From assembly GCF_900106995.1 (NCBI RefSeq), contig NZ_FNOK01000002.1, forward strand, positions 1 through 64,000: a stretch of 64,000 bases of DNA. Reading direction: 5' to 3'. Each line of letters begins with the position of its first letter. Positions within the stretch are counted from its first letter, which is position 1. A program made the position numbers and the translations under genes. The notes under the pieces are model-generated. The model ran no database searches. It worked only from the letters and a program-made list of their open reading frames with translations, and had not been told where the DNA came from. This document shows positions 1-7,526 of this stretch, piece after piece. Source of the DNA: Saccharopolyspora shandongensis. GTDB lineage: Bacteria > Actinomycetota > Actinomycetes > Mycobacteriales > Pseudonocardiaceae.

Positions 1-350
1 AACCAGCGCTCGATCAGCTCCGTGACCTGCCCCCGGGTCCACACCAGCCCCGGCAGCGCCAGCTGATCGGGAAACTTGCCTACCACCGCCCGCTTCACCC
101 GGGCCTGCTGCCGTGCGGTCAGCGCCTTCTGCTCCTCGGGACGCCGGCCACGTTTCCGCGCGTCCAAGGCCCGGTTTCCCGCACGGTGAAACGCATTCAC
201 CCAACGCGACACCGACCGCAGCCCCACACCGAAGGTCTCCGCGACCTCCGCCTGCGTCCGCCCGGACTCGACCGCCGCGACCACCCGCCGCCGCAAATCC
301 TCTTGCGAGGCAGGCGAAAGCCGCTTGACATCAAACACCGTCACCTTCAC
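1..350 (-). CDS. IS630-family transposase, N-terminal part
   Basis: The reading frame starts at GTG 350 (alternative GTG 344) and is open to the window edge, giving about 116 residues. It contains a helix-turn-helix region (about residues 27-60, with QAEVAETFGVGLRSVSRWV), a basic stretch ARKRGRRPEEQ near residue 75, and the segment LALPGLVWTRGQVTELIERW. This order is typical of the N-terminal DNA-binding half of IS630 transposases. The catalytic DDE domain would lie to the left of the window, so I cannot tell whether the element is intact. Confidence 0.75.
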   Translation of the reverse strand, partial: MKVTVFDVKRLSPASQEDLRRRVVAAVESGRTQAEVAETFGVGLRSVSRWVNAFHRAGNRALDARKRGRRPEEQKALTARQQARVKRAVVGKFPDQLALPGLVWTRGQVTELIERW

Positions 351-389
351 ACCATAACCAACGACCACGCCACATTTGAGTTACCCATC
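1..389 (-). mobile_element. IS630-family insertion sequence, 5' part (runs off the left edge)
   Basis: The transposase N-terminus reads off the left edge, and about 40 bases of upstream DNA lead to a junction at about 389-392. Right of that junction the sequence matches another interspersed element (second copy at 4511-4578). IS630 elements insert at TA, and a TA lies at the junction (ATAAGTCAGG). The right boundary is inferred from where similarity to the second copy begins. The other end and the inverted repeats lie outside the window. Confidence 0.6.
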
Positions 390-487
390 AATAAGTCAGG
401 GCACCCACAGACCAGGGAGCCTCTGAGGTTCCGCCACCCGCACCGCCACGCAAAACGAGGTTGGAAAAGCCTCAATGAATTCCGGAT
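390..487. repeat. Truncated copy of a terminal-inverted-repeat element (copy C)
   Basis: From ATAAGTCAGGGCACCCACAG onward this matches 4511-4578 almost base for base for about 65 bases, then diverges. It ends in a degenerate form of the terminal repeat (CCTCAATGAATTCCGG against CCTCATTGAAATTGCGG at 4590). The left half is missing and replaced by the IS630 element, so the IS probably inserted into or beside it. Confidence 0.6.
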
Positions 488-568
488 CAGTTAGTTGATC
501 TTGTTGTTGCGGGTGCCCGCGACTGGCACCATGCCAACGTTCGCATTCGTTTGAGCTGATGAGGAAAA

Positions 569-1105
569 GTGCAGAAACTGATCGCCCCGATTTCCGCATT
601 GCTGCTGATGGGCCTGGTCGGCTGCGGAAACGGGGAGACCCGCGACGCGGCTGCTCCTGCTGAAAGCACCGTCGAGGCGGCCGCGGAGCCCCAGCAACCC
701 GCGGAGCAGCTGCCGCGGGAGGCCGCATTCGGGGAAAAGGCCGGCGCGGCCAACGACGGCAGCGAATTCGCGATCACCGCCAGCACACCGAAGGACTTCA
801 CCGAATTCTCGGAAGCCCCGGTGGAAGGCAAGTACGTCGTCGTCGAAGTCCAGGCGGAACTCCTCGGCGGTGACGGCGGGGCCGTCGCGGCGACGTCGTT
901 CATGCTGGCCGACGCCTCCGGCACCGAGTACCCCAACGCCGCGCCCAACGGCACCAACATGGACGGGATGCTGTTCGCGACGCTGCTCTCCAAGGGCGAC
1001 AGCGGAAGCGGCAAGGTCGTGTTCGACGTCCCCGCCGACACGACCGGTTTCGTGCTGAAGTACCAGCCGATCGGGGCGACCGAGGCCATCGCCACCTGGC
1101 GCTGA
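569..1105 (+). CDS. Secreted lipoprotein with a DUF4352-like domain
   Basis: The protein is 178 aa from GTG 569, preceded by GAGGAAA. An N-terminal hydrophobic segment ends in the lipobox LVGC (Cys about residue 17), so it should be lipid-anchored outside the membrane. A low-complexity Ala/Glu/Pro linker (about 20-50) precedes a beta-rich domain (about 55-178). That domain contains GKYVVVEVQAELLG and SGSGKVVFDVPADT and resembles the telokin-like DUF4352 fold of Gram-positive surface lipoproteins. No catalytic residues are recognisable; the function is unknown. It stands alone, with a strong hairpin terminator just downstream. Confidence 0.75.
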   Translation: MQKLIAPISALLLMGLVGCGNGETRDAAAPAESTVEAAAEPQQPAEQLPREAAFGEKAGAANDGSEFAITASTPKDFTEFSEAPVEGKYVVVEVQAELLGGDGGAVAATSFMLADASGTEYPNAAPNGTNMDGMLFATLLSKGDSGSGKVVFDVPADTTGFVLKYQPIGATEAIATWR

Positions 1106-1125
1106 CGCGCCAGCGGCGATCGGGG

Positions 1126-1163
1126 CGGGCGTCGGTTCACGTCCCGGAACCGACGCCCGTTTT
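1126..1163 (+). terminator. Intrinsic terminator after the DUF4352-like lipoprotein
   Basis: Perfect 13-bp arms (CGGGCGTCGGTTC and its complement) flank an 8-base loop and are followed by TTTT. It lies between convergent genes and can serve both strands. Confidence 0.8.
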
Positions 1164-1166
1164 CGG

Positions 1167-1697
1167 TCATCCCACGTGCTTCGCGATCGTGCGGAGAACA
1201 TCCCGCAGTCCCTCGCGGACCTGCGGATCCTCGATCGTCTCGTCAGGCCCGACGGCGCCGCGCGGAACGGTCAGGCGGATGCAGGCCGCCTCGATGATGT
1301 CGGTGCTCAGGTAGCCCAGGACCGTCCTGAGCGTTTCGGACGCGCCGTTCCCGCGCCCCTCCGGAGCGACGTTGACCCAGGCCACCGGCTTCTCGTGCAT
1401 CTCCGGGCCGCCGACGGTCCAGTCGAGCAGGTTCTTGAAGCTGCCGGGCAGCGTGCCCGCGTATTCCGGCGTGCAGAACAGCAACGCGTCCGCCGAGGCG
1501 ATCCGGCCGCGCAGATCGGCGGCAGGTGCGGGCAGCGAATCGGTGTCCTGGTCGGGGTTGAACGCCGGAAGCTCGGCCAGCCCCTCGTAGAGCGCGACCG
1601 TCACGCCGTCCGGCGCGGCCGCCAGCGCGGTGCGCAGCGCGGCGGTGTTCGTCGAACCGCTCCGCGTGCTGCCCGTGACCAGCAAGATATCGACCAC
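1167..1697 (-). CDS. NADPH-dependent FMN reductase family flavoprotein
   Basis: The 176-residue protein has the flavodoxin-like fold of the NADPH-dependent FMN reductase / azoreductase family. The FMN-phosphate loop GSTRSGSTN is at residues 9-17, and the flavin-binding PEYAG segment (CTPEYAGTLPGSFKNLLDW) is at about 75-93. Such enzymes reduce FMN, quinones or azo compounds with NAD(P)H; the substrate cannot be told. I chose GTG 1697 because AGGTGG precedes it at good spacing. An upstream in-frame extension exists but lacks family similarity and covers intergenic palindromic DNA. Confidence 0.85.
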   Translation of the reverse strand: MVDILLVTGSTRSGSTNTAALRTALAAAPDGVTVALYEGLAELPAFNPDQDTDSLPAPAADLRGRIASADALLFCTPEYAGTLPGSFKNLLDWTVGGPEMHEKPVAWVNVAPEGRGNGASETLRTVLGYLSTDIIEAACIRLTVPRGAVGPDETIEDPQVREGLRDVLRTIAKHVG

Positions 1698-1853
1698 TGC
1701 CCCACCTCTTCCAGCCCGGCACTCGCCGGGCGACCTCCCGATCTTGCCGAGCCTTCGACCGGCGTTCCGCAACGTCCTCCCGATTCTGCCCAAGGGGCCG
1801 TTCCAGAACGGGACGCGGGCACGAGCGAGGCCCGACCGCCTGGAACTCAGGGC

Positions 1854-1875
1854 GGCGATTTCGCGCGAAATCGCC
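1854..1875. repeat. Perfect 22-nt palindrome, TTTCGCGCGAAA core
   Basis: A perfect inverted repeat (GGCGATTTCGCGCGAAATCGCC, written as GGCGATTTCGC plus its complement) between two leftward genes. It belongs with similar TTTCGCG palindromes near 8810-8880 and 34984-35027. Confidence 0.6.
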
Positions 1876-1970
1876 AACCCGCCAGCCATCCGGCGCCTCC
1901 GAGGCGAGCTTGCCCGAGCCCTCCGGAAAGTGATCCCCAACGCCGCGAAGCCCTGGTGCTCTTCCCGACG

Positions 1971-3042
1971 TCACGGGTTCTCGAAGCGGACCTCGGGGTA
2001 GCGCGGGGACGGGCGGTCCAGCAGGTGCTGCGGCCGGTCCCGCAGGTGCAGGTCCACGAACGCGGCGACGTAGGCCCTGGTTATCTGCGCCGTGCGATCG
2101 CCGGTCATCGGCTCGCCTCCCACGTCGATTCCCAGCTGCTCCGCCAGGATCGAGTAGTCCGTGAACGACGAATGTGCCGTGCCCGCAACGGAAAGCCAGC
2201 GCTTCCAGCCCGTCAGGTGCGGCCAGCTGGCGTCCCAGGTTTCGTCCGCGCCCGGCCGGCCGTGCTTGTCCGCGCCCAGCATCAGGAACGGGCGGTCGAG
2301 ATCTTCGGTCAGTTCCGGCTGGAAGGTGCCGTCCATGTTGACCCCGGCGCGGATCCGCGGATCTTCCCGCACCGCGTGCGCCGCGGCAGCGCCGCCCAGG
2401 GAATGGCCGGCCATCGCGATGCGGTCCGCGTCGATCAGGCCCGATCCGGTCAGCTCGTCGATCACGAACGAGACGTCGATCGCGCGGCTACGCGCGATGG
2501 TCGGCCCGTCCGGTTTCGTTTCGCAGATCAGGCATTCGGTGATCCGGCCGTCCGGGAACGTGATCGCGCTCGCCTCGTAGGTGTGGTCCACGGCCGCGAC
2601 GGCGTAGCCGCGGCTGGCGAGGTCCTCGGCCAGCCCGGTCAGCGACGAGCGCGAGAAGCTGTGCCCGGGCGAAAGCACCACCAGCGGCAGTTTCCGGTCC
2701 AGCGGCTCCGCATCCGCCACCGCATGGGTGCGGGTCGTGCTCAGGATCTCCTCGGGAACCCCGGTCACCCGCAGGCCCGCCAGGATCAGGCGCGACTCCT
2801 CGGGCGTGACGTACTCGGCGCGGCCCCTCGCGGTCCTCGGTCGGGTAGAACAGCGACACCATCAGCTCGCGGTTCTCCTCTGGCACCCACGGATCGGGGC
2901 GGTCGTGGTCGACCAGGTGCAGCGTGGTCTTGCCGACCGCGAGCGGGCCGGTCGGTTCGGGGAGTGCGAGGCGCGTGGGCTCGGCCGCCGCAACCGGGGC
3001 CAGCAGCACGCTTGCCGCCACTGCGGCTATCAGGGTTTTCAT
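1971..3042 (-). pseudogene. Secreted alpha/beta hydrolase (PAF-acetylhydrolase/lipase-like), frameshifted
   Basis: Two overlapping leftward frames together make one protein. Frame one (start 3042) encodes a signal peptide (MKTLIAAVAASVLLAPVAAA) and a strand ending LMVSLFYPTEDREG. Frame two continues from about 2822 with AEYVTPEESRLILAGLRVTG, then the hydrolase core to 1971. The core has LVVLSPGHSF, the nucleophile motif GHSLGG, and a late AHSSFTD His. This order matches the secreted platelet-activating-factor acetylhydrolase / dienelactone hydrolase-type lipases. The join needs one base removed in the GC-rich run around 2820-2832. Either the gene is recently inactivated or there is a sequencing error. 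The domain half alone could start at GTG 2768 but would lack its signal peptide. Confidence 0.7.
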
Positions 3043-3105
3043 GCCGCCAAGCCTCGAACGGCGGCCGTGCCCGGCGAATCCGGTGAGCCCCCGATTCGTC
3101 CCCGA

Positions 3106-4266
3106 TCAGTTCAGCAGGTCGGCCCAGACGAGGTGGTGGTCCGAGGCGTCGTTGAGGCGGGCGAGCTCGTCGTTCGACGCCGGCCAGAAAACCCCGGCGC
3201 GCAACGGGATCAGCGGCGCCGACGGCAGGACGTAGTCCACGCGGAGGTTGCCGGGCGCCTTGTCGTTGAAGTCGCCGGTGTCGAAGTACGGGTTGCCGCG
3301 CTGATCCGCGTTCGCGCCGCCCTGCGCCAGGCTCGCCTCGACCGCTCCGGCGCTGCCCGGCAGCGGGTCGATGACGCGCGGGGCGCTCAGGATCTGGCGG
3401 GCGCCGTTGCTGTCGCCGTCGACCGGATCGGAGTTCTGGTCGCCCGCGATCATGAACCGGGCGCCGGGCGCGAGACCGCCGGAGACGCCCGCGTCGTCGT
3501 AGATGTAGCGACCCCTGCCCGGGCTGACGTAGTCCGCCCAGAAGCGGATCTCGTCGTGGTTGCGCAGGGCGTTGCGCTTCTCCGGGCCGTCGAAGGCCGG
3601 CGGCGTCGGGTGCGAGGTCAGGAAGTGCACGGTCCGCCCGCCGACCTCGATCGGCAGGTCCCAGTGCGACTTCGACGACAGCCGCAGGGCCGCCAGCTGC
3701 TCCGGCGAGTACCAGTCGCCGGGCTGCGGCGTCGCCGGGTCGTCCGGCAGCTGCGCGCCCGGCATGTCCACCCACCGGAACCGCTGGAACGTGCGGGCCT
3801 CGCCGATCGGGTACTTCGACAGCACCACCATGCCGTACTGGCCGGGGAAGACGCCGAAGCCGTAGGCGTCGCCCGGGCCGCCGACGGTGCCGTCCTTGTC
3901 CAGGTCCATCCCGGTCTGCACGCCCGTGTTCACCGGGGCGGTGTAGGCGTACGGGTAGTCGATCGAGTCGGCGCCGCCCTGGCCGTGCGCCAGGTAGTTG
4001 GCGCGGAAGGCGTCGACCGCCGCGCCGCCCTCGACGTAGTCGAACTCGTTGAGCAGCAGCACGTCCGGGCGGGCCCGCTGCACCACCTCGGCCACCTTCC
4101 GGGCCTGCGGATCGTCCGGTGTGGACAGATCCGCGACCAGCTCGCCCTCGGCGGCGCGGTTGAGGGAGGCGTTGAACGTCGCGAAGCGCACCGGCTGCGC
4201 CGCATCGGCGGCGGGCGCCACCAGAGCCGCGGCGACCGCGGCGACCGCGAGAACGGCACGTTTCAC
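3106..4266 (-). CDS. Secreted endonuclease/exonuclease/phosphatase (EEP) family protein
   Basis: The 386-residue protein has a signal peptide (about 1-23, ending ADAA) and then the EEP metal-dependent phosphoesterase fold. It begins RFATFNASL (28-36), with the metal-binding Glu in LLLNEFDYV (70-78). The core motifs FLTSHPTPP and IAGDQNSDP follow, and the C-terminal active-site SDHHLVWADL is present. Family members cleave nucleic acids, sphingomyelin or phosphoinositides; secreted single-domain versions in actinobacteria are mostly uncharacterised. GTG 4266 is supported by GAAGGGGA just upstream. An EF-hand-like DLDKDGTVGG stretch may bind calcium. Confidence 0.85.
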   Translation of the reverse strand: MKRAVLAVAAVAAALVAPAADAAQPVRFATFNASLNRAAEGELVADLSTPDDPQARKVAEVVQRARPDVLLLNEFDYVEGGAAVDAFRANYLAHGQGGADSIDYPYAYTAPVNTGVQTGMDLDKDGTVGGPGDAYGFGVFPGQYGMVVLSKYPIGEARTFQRFRWVDMPGAQLPDDPATPQPGDWYSPEQLAALRLSSKSHWDLPIEVGGRTVHFLTSHPTPPAFDGPEKRNALRNHDEIRFWADYVSPGRGRYIYDDAGVSGGLAPGARFMIAGDQNSDPVDGDSNGARQILSAPRVIDPLPGSAGAVEASLAQGGANADQRGNPYFDTGDFNDKAPGNLRVDYVLPSAPLIPLRAGVFWPASNDELARLNDASDHHLVWADLLN

Positions 4267-4316
4267 GACATCCCCTTCGTTCAGACTGCGACAACCACCC
4301 CGCCGGGTGACTTCCT

Positions 4317-4606
4317 CCGCAATTTCAATGAGCGTTTTTCATCCTGGTCGGCCCGCAGTCGCGGGTCGCAAAGGTGCACGTCGATGGGGTGTCGCATGCG
4401 CCGCAGGCGCATAACCCACCTACGACACTTGCACCGCCGCGGGTTCACGGTGCCCACCCCTCCGGGGTTCCCTCGGCGAGGACGGCCCTGACGCCGTGTA
4501 TTGGACATACATAAGTCAGGGCACCCACAGACCAGGGAGCCTCTGAGGTTCCGCCACCCGCACCGCCACGCAAAACGACGGTGAAAAAACCTCATTGAAA
4601 TTGCGG
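4317..4606. repeat. Terminal-inverted-repeat element A (MITE-like)
   Basis: The left end CCGCAATTTCAATGA (4317-4331) is matched by its exact complement at 4592-4606. Imperfect similarity extends about 10 bases further inward (GCGTTTTTCATCC against GGTTTTTTCACCG). Bases 4511-4578 match copy C at 390-455, and the right end matches copy B at 44253 in the opposite orientation. No transposase is encoded and no clear target duplication is visible. The inner part (about 4345-4495) holds smaller inverted repeats of its own. Confidence 0.7.
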
Positions 4607-4622
4607 ACCACCGGGAGCGGGG

Positions 4623-4661
4623 CGGGGCACTTCCGGCGGGCTAGCCGCCGGAAATGCCCCG
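4623..4661 (-). terminator. Hairpin terminator downstream of the M28 peptidase gene
   Basis: 17-bp arms (CGGGGCACTTCCGGCGG and its near-exact complement, one mismatch) flank a GCTAG loop. There is no T-run, as is common in high-GC actinobacteria. Confidence 0.7.
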
Positions 4662-4693
4662 TGCGCTGCTGCGAGTTTTCCCGCAGGTGTCGA

Positions 4694-6208
4694 TCAGGCC
4701 AGGTTGTGGTGACCGGCCTTGGTCATCACCGGGGCGTCGTGCTGCGCCATCAGGGAGACCCGCGCGGCACGCAGCTGCGCGCGCTCGGCGCGGGTCTGCA
4801 TCCCGTTGACCGCCTCGGTGCTCTTCGAGTAGCCGTCGACCACCGCGGCCAGCGCCTTGGCGTTCCGCTCCAGCGCGACCCGGTCCACATTGGACAGATT
4901 GTCACCGGGCGCGTGGTAGTTCGGGTCGAAGGCGACGCCCGCGGTGCCGCCCCACTTCGCCGCCTGCTCCTCGGTCTTGAGCGTCTCGACGCCGGTGTTC
5001 AGGCCGCCCGCCGGGATGCCGACCGCGATGAACTCGCCGTAGTCGGAACGGCCGTCGAACTCGTCGCCCTCCACCTCGACGCCCTGCTTGGCCATCGCGG
5101 CGACGAAGTCCTGCTCGATCTGACCCGAGCCGTGCGGGCCCGTCGGGCCGCCGGTGGAGCCGTCGCCGTCGTAGACGAAGTAGCCGGCGTTCGGCGAACC
5201 GATCATGTCGAAGTTCAGGTACAGCGCGATGTCGAGCTGCTGCTCGAAGCTCAGGCCCTGCACGTACTGCGTCGACCCGACCAGGCCGGACTCCTCCGCG
5301 CCCCAGAACGCGAACCGGACCGCGTTGTTGACCTTCGGGCTGCCGCCCAGCTTCAACGCCGCCTCCAGCAGACCCGCGCTGCCGGTGCCGTTGTCGTTGA
5401 TGCCCGGGCCCTCGGGAACGCTGTCCAGGTGCGCGCCGGCCATCACGACGTTGTCGGTGCGACCGGTGCGGGTCTGCGCCACGATGTTTCGGGTGGTGAC
5501 GGTCTCCAGGCGCGCCTGGACGTCCAGCTTCACCTCGGCGCCGGCCTGCCCGGCGAGCGCCTCGCCGACCTGCTTGGTGACACCGGCGGCCGGGATCTTC
5601 GAGATGTCCGGGTCGCCGAGCGTGCCGTTGAGCGCACCGTCCACGTTGTTGTAGATGATCGTGCCCACTGCCCCGCGCTCGCCCGCGAACTTCGCCTTCT
5701 CCCCGAAGGTGCAAGCGCCGCGCTTGATCAGGACGACCTTGCCGGTGATGTCCTGCCCGTCGTAGTCGCTGGCGGAGCACCCCGGCGTGTCGTCGACCGG
5801 GGCGACGGCCAGCGGCGCGGTGACGCCGCCCTGCGGGGTGGCCGGCGAGTACTCGAGCACGTCACCCTCGACCGGCTGACCGGCCACCGCCAGGCTGAAC
5901 GAGTCCAGGAAGTAGGCCTGGTAGGTGAACTCCGGCGTGGTGACGTCGAAACCCGCGCCGCGGAGCTTGCCCGCCACGTAGTCGACGCTGGCCTCGTAGC
6001 CCGGCTGACCGGACGCGCGGTTGCCGCCGTTCTGGTCGGCGATCCGCTGGAACGCGATCAGGTGACGGTTCACGGCGTTGCCGTTGATGGTCGAGCCGAG
6101 GTCGGCCGGCGCCGCGCTGGCCGGGGTGACGGTCAGCAACGCGGCCGCGCACGTCGCGGCCAGAGCCGCCGCCGAGCGCTTGGGTGTGATGGTTCGCGAA
6201 CTCATCAT
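4694..6208 (-). CDS. Secreted M28 zinc aminopeptidase with PA domain
   Basis: The 504-residue protein carries a signal peptide (about 1-33, cleavage near ASA-APA). A protease-associated (PA) insert lies at about 125-225, followed by an M28 catalytic domain. All five dizinc ligands are visible: His260 (GAHLDSV), Asp272 (GINDNGTG), Glu306 with catalytic Glu305 (WGAEESG), Asp334 (LNFDMIG) and His432 (YHAPGDN). This is the plan of Streptomyces-type leucine aminopeptidases, which trim N-terminal residues outside the cell. Two ATGs begin the gene (6208 and 6205); GGGGAG lies close upstream and fits the second slightly better. An M-codon upstream extension is not supported. Confidence 0.9.
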   Translation of the reverse strand: MMSSRTITPKRSAAALAATCAAALLTVTPASAAPADLGSTINGNAVNRHLIAFQRIADQNGGNRASGQPGYEASVDYVAGKLRGAGFDVTTPEFTYQAYFLDSFSLAVAGQPVEGDVLEYSPATPQGGVTAPLAVAPVDDTPGCSASDYDGQDITGKVVLIKRGACTFGEKAKFAGERGAVGTIIYNNVDGALNGTLGDPDISKIPAAGVTKQVGEALAGQAGAEVKLDVQARLETVTTRNIVAQTRTGRTDNVVMAGAHLDSVPEGPGINDNGTGSAGLLEAALKLGGSPKVNNAVRFAFWGAEESGLVGSTQYVQGLSFEQQLDIALYLNFDMIGSPNAGYFVYDGDGSTGGPTGPHGSGQIEQDFVAAMAKQGVEVEGDEFDGRSDYGEFIAVGIPAGGLNTGVETLKTEEQAAKWGGTAGVAFDPNYHAPGDNLSNVDRVALERNAKALAAVVDGYSKSTEAVNGMQTRAERAQLRAARVSLMAQHDAPVMTKAGHHNLA

Positions 6209-6392
6209 GCTCCCCGCTTCGGGTGGACTTTTGTGTTGGCTAGCCTTGAGAGGATCACTCAACGAAGTCAAGCCTGCGCCGGGAAGAGTTAAGAAGCAGG
6301 GACTATTTCCCATTTTTCCCGACTTGTCCGGTCGACTTCGGACTCGCCGCACCACGCGCTGCGAACCGTCCACCGCGACTACCGTTCAGAGT

Positions 6393-7370
6393 ATGTACGC
6401 GATCTCGATCCGCGAGCCGGGCGCACCGGACGTGTTGGAATGGACCGAACACCCCGACCCGCGGCCAGGCCCGGGCGAGGTGCTCATCGACGTCGTGGCG
6501 AGCGCGGTCAACCGCGCCGACCTGAGCCAGCGGCAGGGCAACTACCCGCCGCCGAAGGGCGCCAGCACCATCCTCGGGCTGGAATGCGCCGGAACCATCG
6601 CCGAAATAGGCGAAGGCGTGACCGGCTGGCAGGTCGGCGACGAGGTGTGCGCGCTGCTCGCCGGCGGCGGCTACGCCGAGCGGGTCGCGGTGCCCGCCGC
6701 GCAGGTGCTGCCCAAGCCGGCCGGTGTGGACCTCGTCGAAGCCGCCGGATTGCCCGAGGTCAACTGCACCGTGTGGTCGAACGTGGTGATGGAGGCCGGA
6801 CTCCGGAGCGGACAGCTGCTGCTCGTGCACGGCGGCGCCGGCGGCATCGGCACCAGCGCGATCCAGATCGCCAAGGCGCTCGGCGCGCGCGTGGCGGCGA
6901 CCGCCGGATCCGCCGAGAGCCGGCAGCTGTGCGCCGACCTCGGCGCGGCCCCGGTCATCGACTACCGCAACGAGGACTTCGTCGCGATCGTCAAGGAACT
7001 CGGCGGCGCGGACGTCATCCTGGACAACATGGGAGCGTCCTATTTGGACCGCAACCTGTCCGCGCTGGCGCCCGACGGGCACCTGGCCGTGATCGGCATG
7101 CAGGGCGGCCGGAAGGCCGAGCTGGACCTGGGGAAGATGCTGGTCAAGCGGCTGCACCTGTCGGTGCTCGGGCTCCGCGGGCGGCCGGTGGAAGGGCCGC
7201 AGGGCAAGGCGGCGATCGTCGCCGACGTGCGGGAGCGGCTGTGGCCGCTGGTCGAGGCGGGCGAGGTGCGGACGCTGGTGCACGAGCGAGTGCCGCTGCG
7301 GGAGGCGGCGCGAGCGCACGCGATGCTGGAAGCGGGCGACGTCCGCGGCAAGATCCTGCTCGTCCGCTGA
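6393..7370 (+). CDS. NAD(P)H:quinone oxidoreductase, PIG3-like (zeta-crystallin family)
   Basis: The 325-residue medium-chain dehydrogenase/reductase lacks the structural zinc site. It has the quinone-reductase N-terminal catalytic fold (RADLSQRQGNYPPP near 41-54) and a Rossmann NADPH site GGAGGIG (147-153). It probably reduces quinones with NADPH. From memory, an oxidoreductase of this type (Rv3777) starts the syntenic block in M. tuberculosis and also lies next to the aminotransferase-like gene. ATG 6393 fits the family start; a longer upstream frame runs through the divergent promoter region. Confidence 0.85.
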   Translation: MYAISIREPGAPDVLEWTEHPDPRPGPGEVLIDVVASAVNRADLSQRQGNYPPPKGASTILGLECAGTIAEIGEGVTGWQVGDEVCALLAGGGYAERVAVPAAQVLPKPAGVDLVEAAGLPEVNCTVWSNVVMEAGLRSGQLLLVHGGAGGIGTSAIQIAKALGARVAATAGSAESRQLCADLGAAPVIDYRNEDFVAIVKELGGADVILDNMGASYLDRNLSALAPDGHLAVIGMQGGRKAELDLGKMLVKRLHLSVLGLRGRPVEGPQGKAAIVADVRERLWPLVEAGEVRTLVHERVPLREAARAHAMLEAGDVRGKILLVR

Positions 7371-7390
7371 CCATTCGCGCCGGTCAGGGC

Positions 7391-7434
7391 TCGTGAGTGG
7401 TTTGGACTGCTGTAGCGCTCCAAAGCACTCACGA
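7391..7434. terminator. Family-2 hairpin (16-bp arms, CTGCTGTAGCGC centre)
   Basis: Arms TCGTGAGTGGTTTGGA (7391-7406) and TCCAAAGCACTCACGA (7419-7434) pair with one mismatch around a 12-base centre. It lies between convergent genes and shares its design with hairpins at 16873, 27056 and 63396. A GGTCAGG tag stands just to its left. Confidence 0.75.
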
Positions 7435-7454
7435 CCCGGGGCCCGCGCAGGCCG

Positions 7455-7510
7455 TTGGAGCGAACGGACCGTTTGCGCCGATAGAGCAGGCGAACAGGCC
7501 GTTGACTCGC
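7455..7510. repeat. GAACGGACCGTTC-type repeat, intergenic copy
   Basis: CGAACGGACCGTTTGCG, then CCGATAGAGCAGG, then CGAACAGGCCGTT. The spacer and both arms match the copy inside cydDC (62262-62320) closely. It lies just downstream of the family-2 hairpin between convergent genes. Confidence 0.65.
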
Positions 7511-7526
7511 AACCCGCCTGGGAACT

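Larger units (their letters stand above)
4267..4693. other. Gene-free stretch holding a repeat element and a terminator
   Basis: This 427-base gap between two leftward genes is filled by a 290-bp terminal-inverted-repeat element (4317-4606) and a hairpin terminator (4623-4661). No convincing coding frame is seen on either strand. Confidence 0.6.

Noticed and set aside
487-1201. Long leftward open frames opposite the DUF4352-like lipoprotein
   Set aside because: They are antisense shadows in high-GC DNA; the rightward frame has a lipobox, ribosome site and domain similarity.
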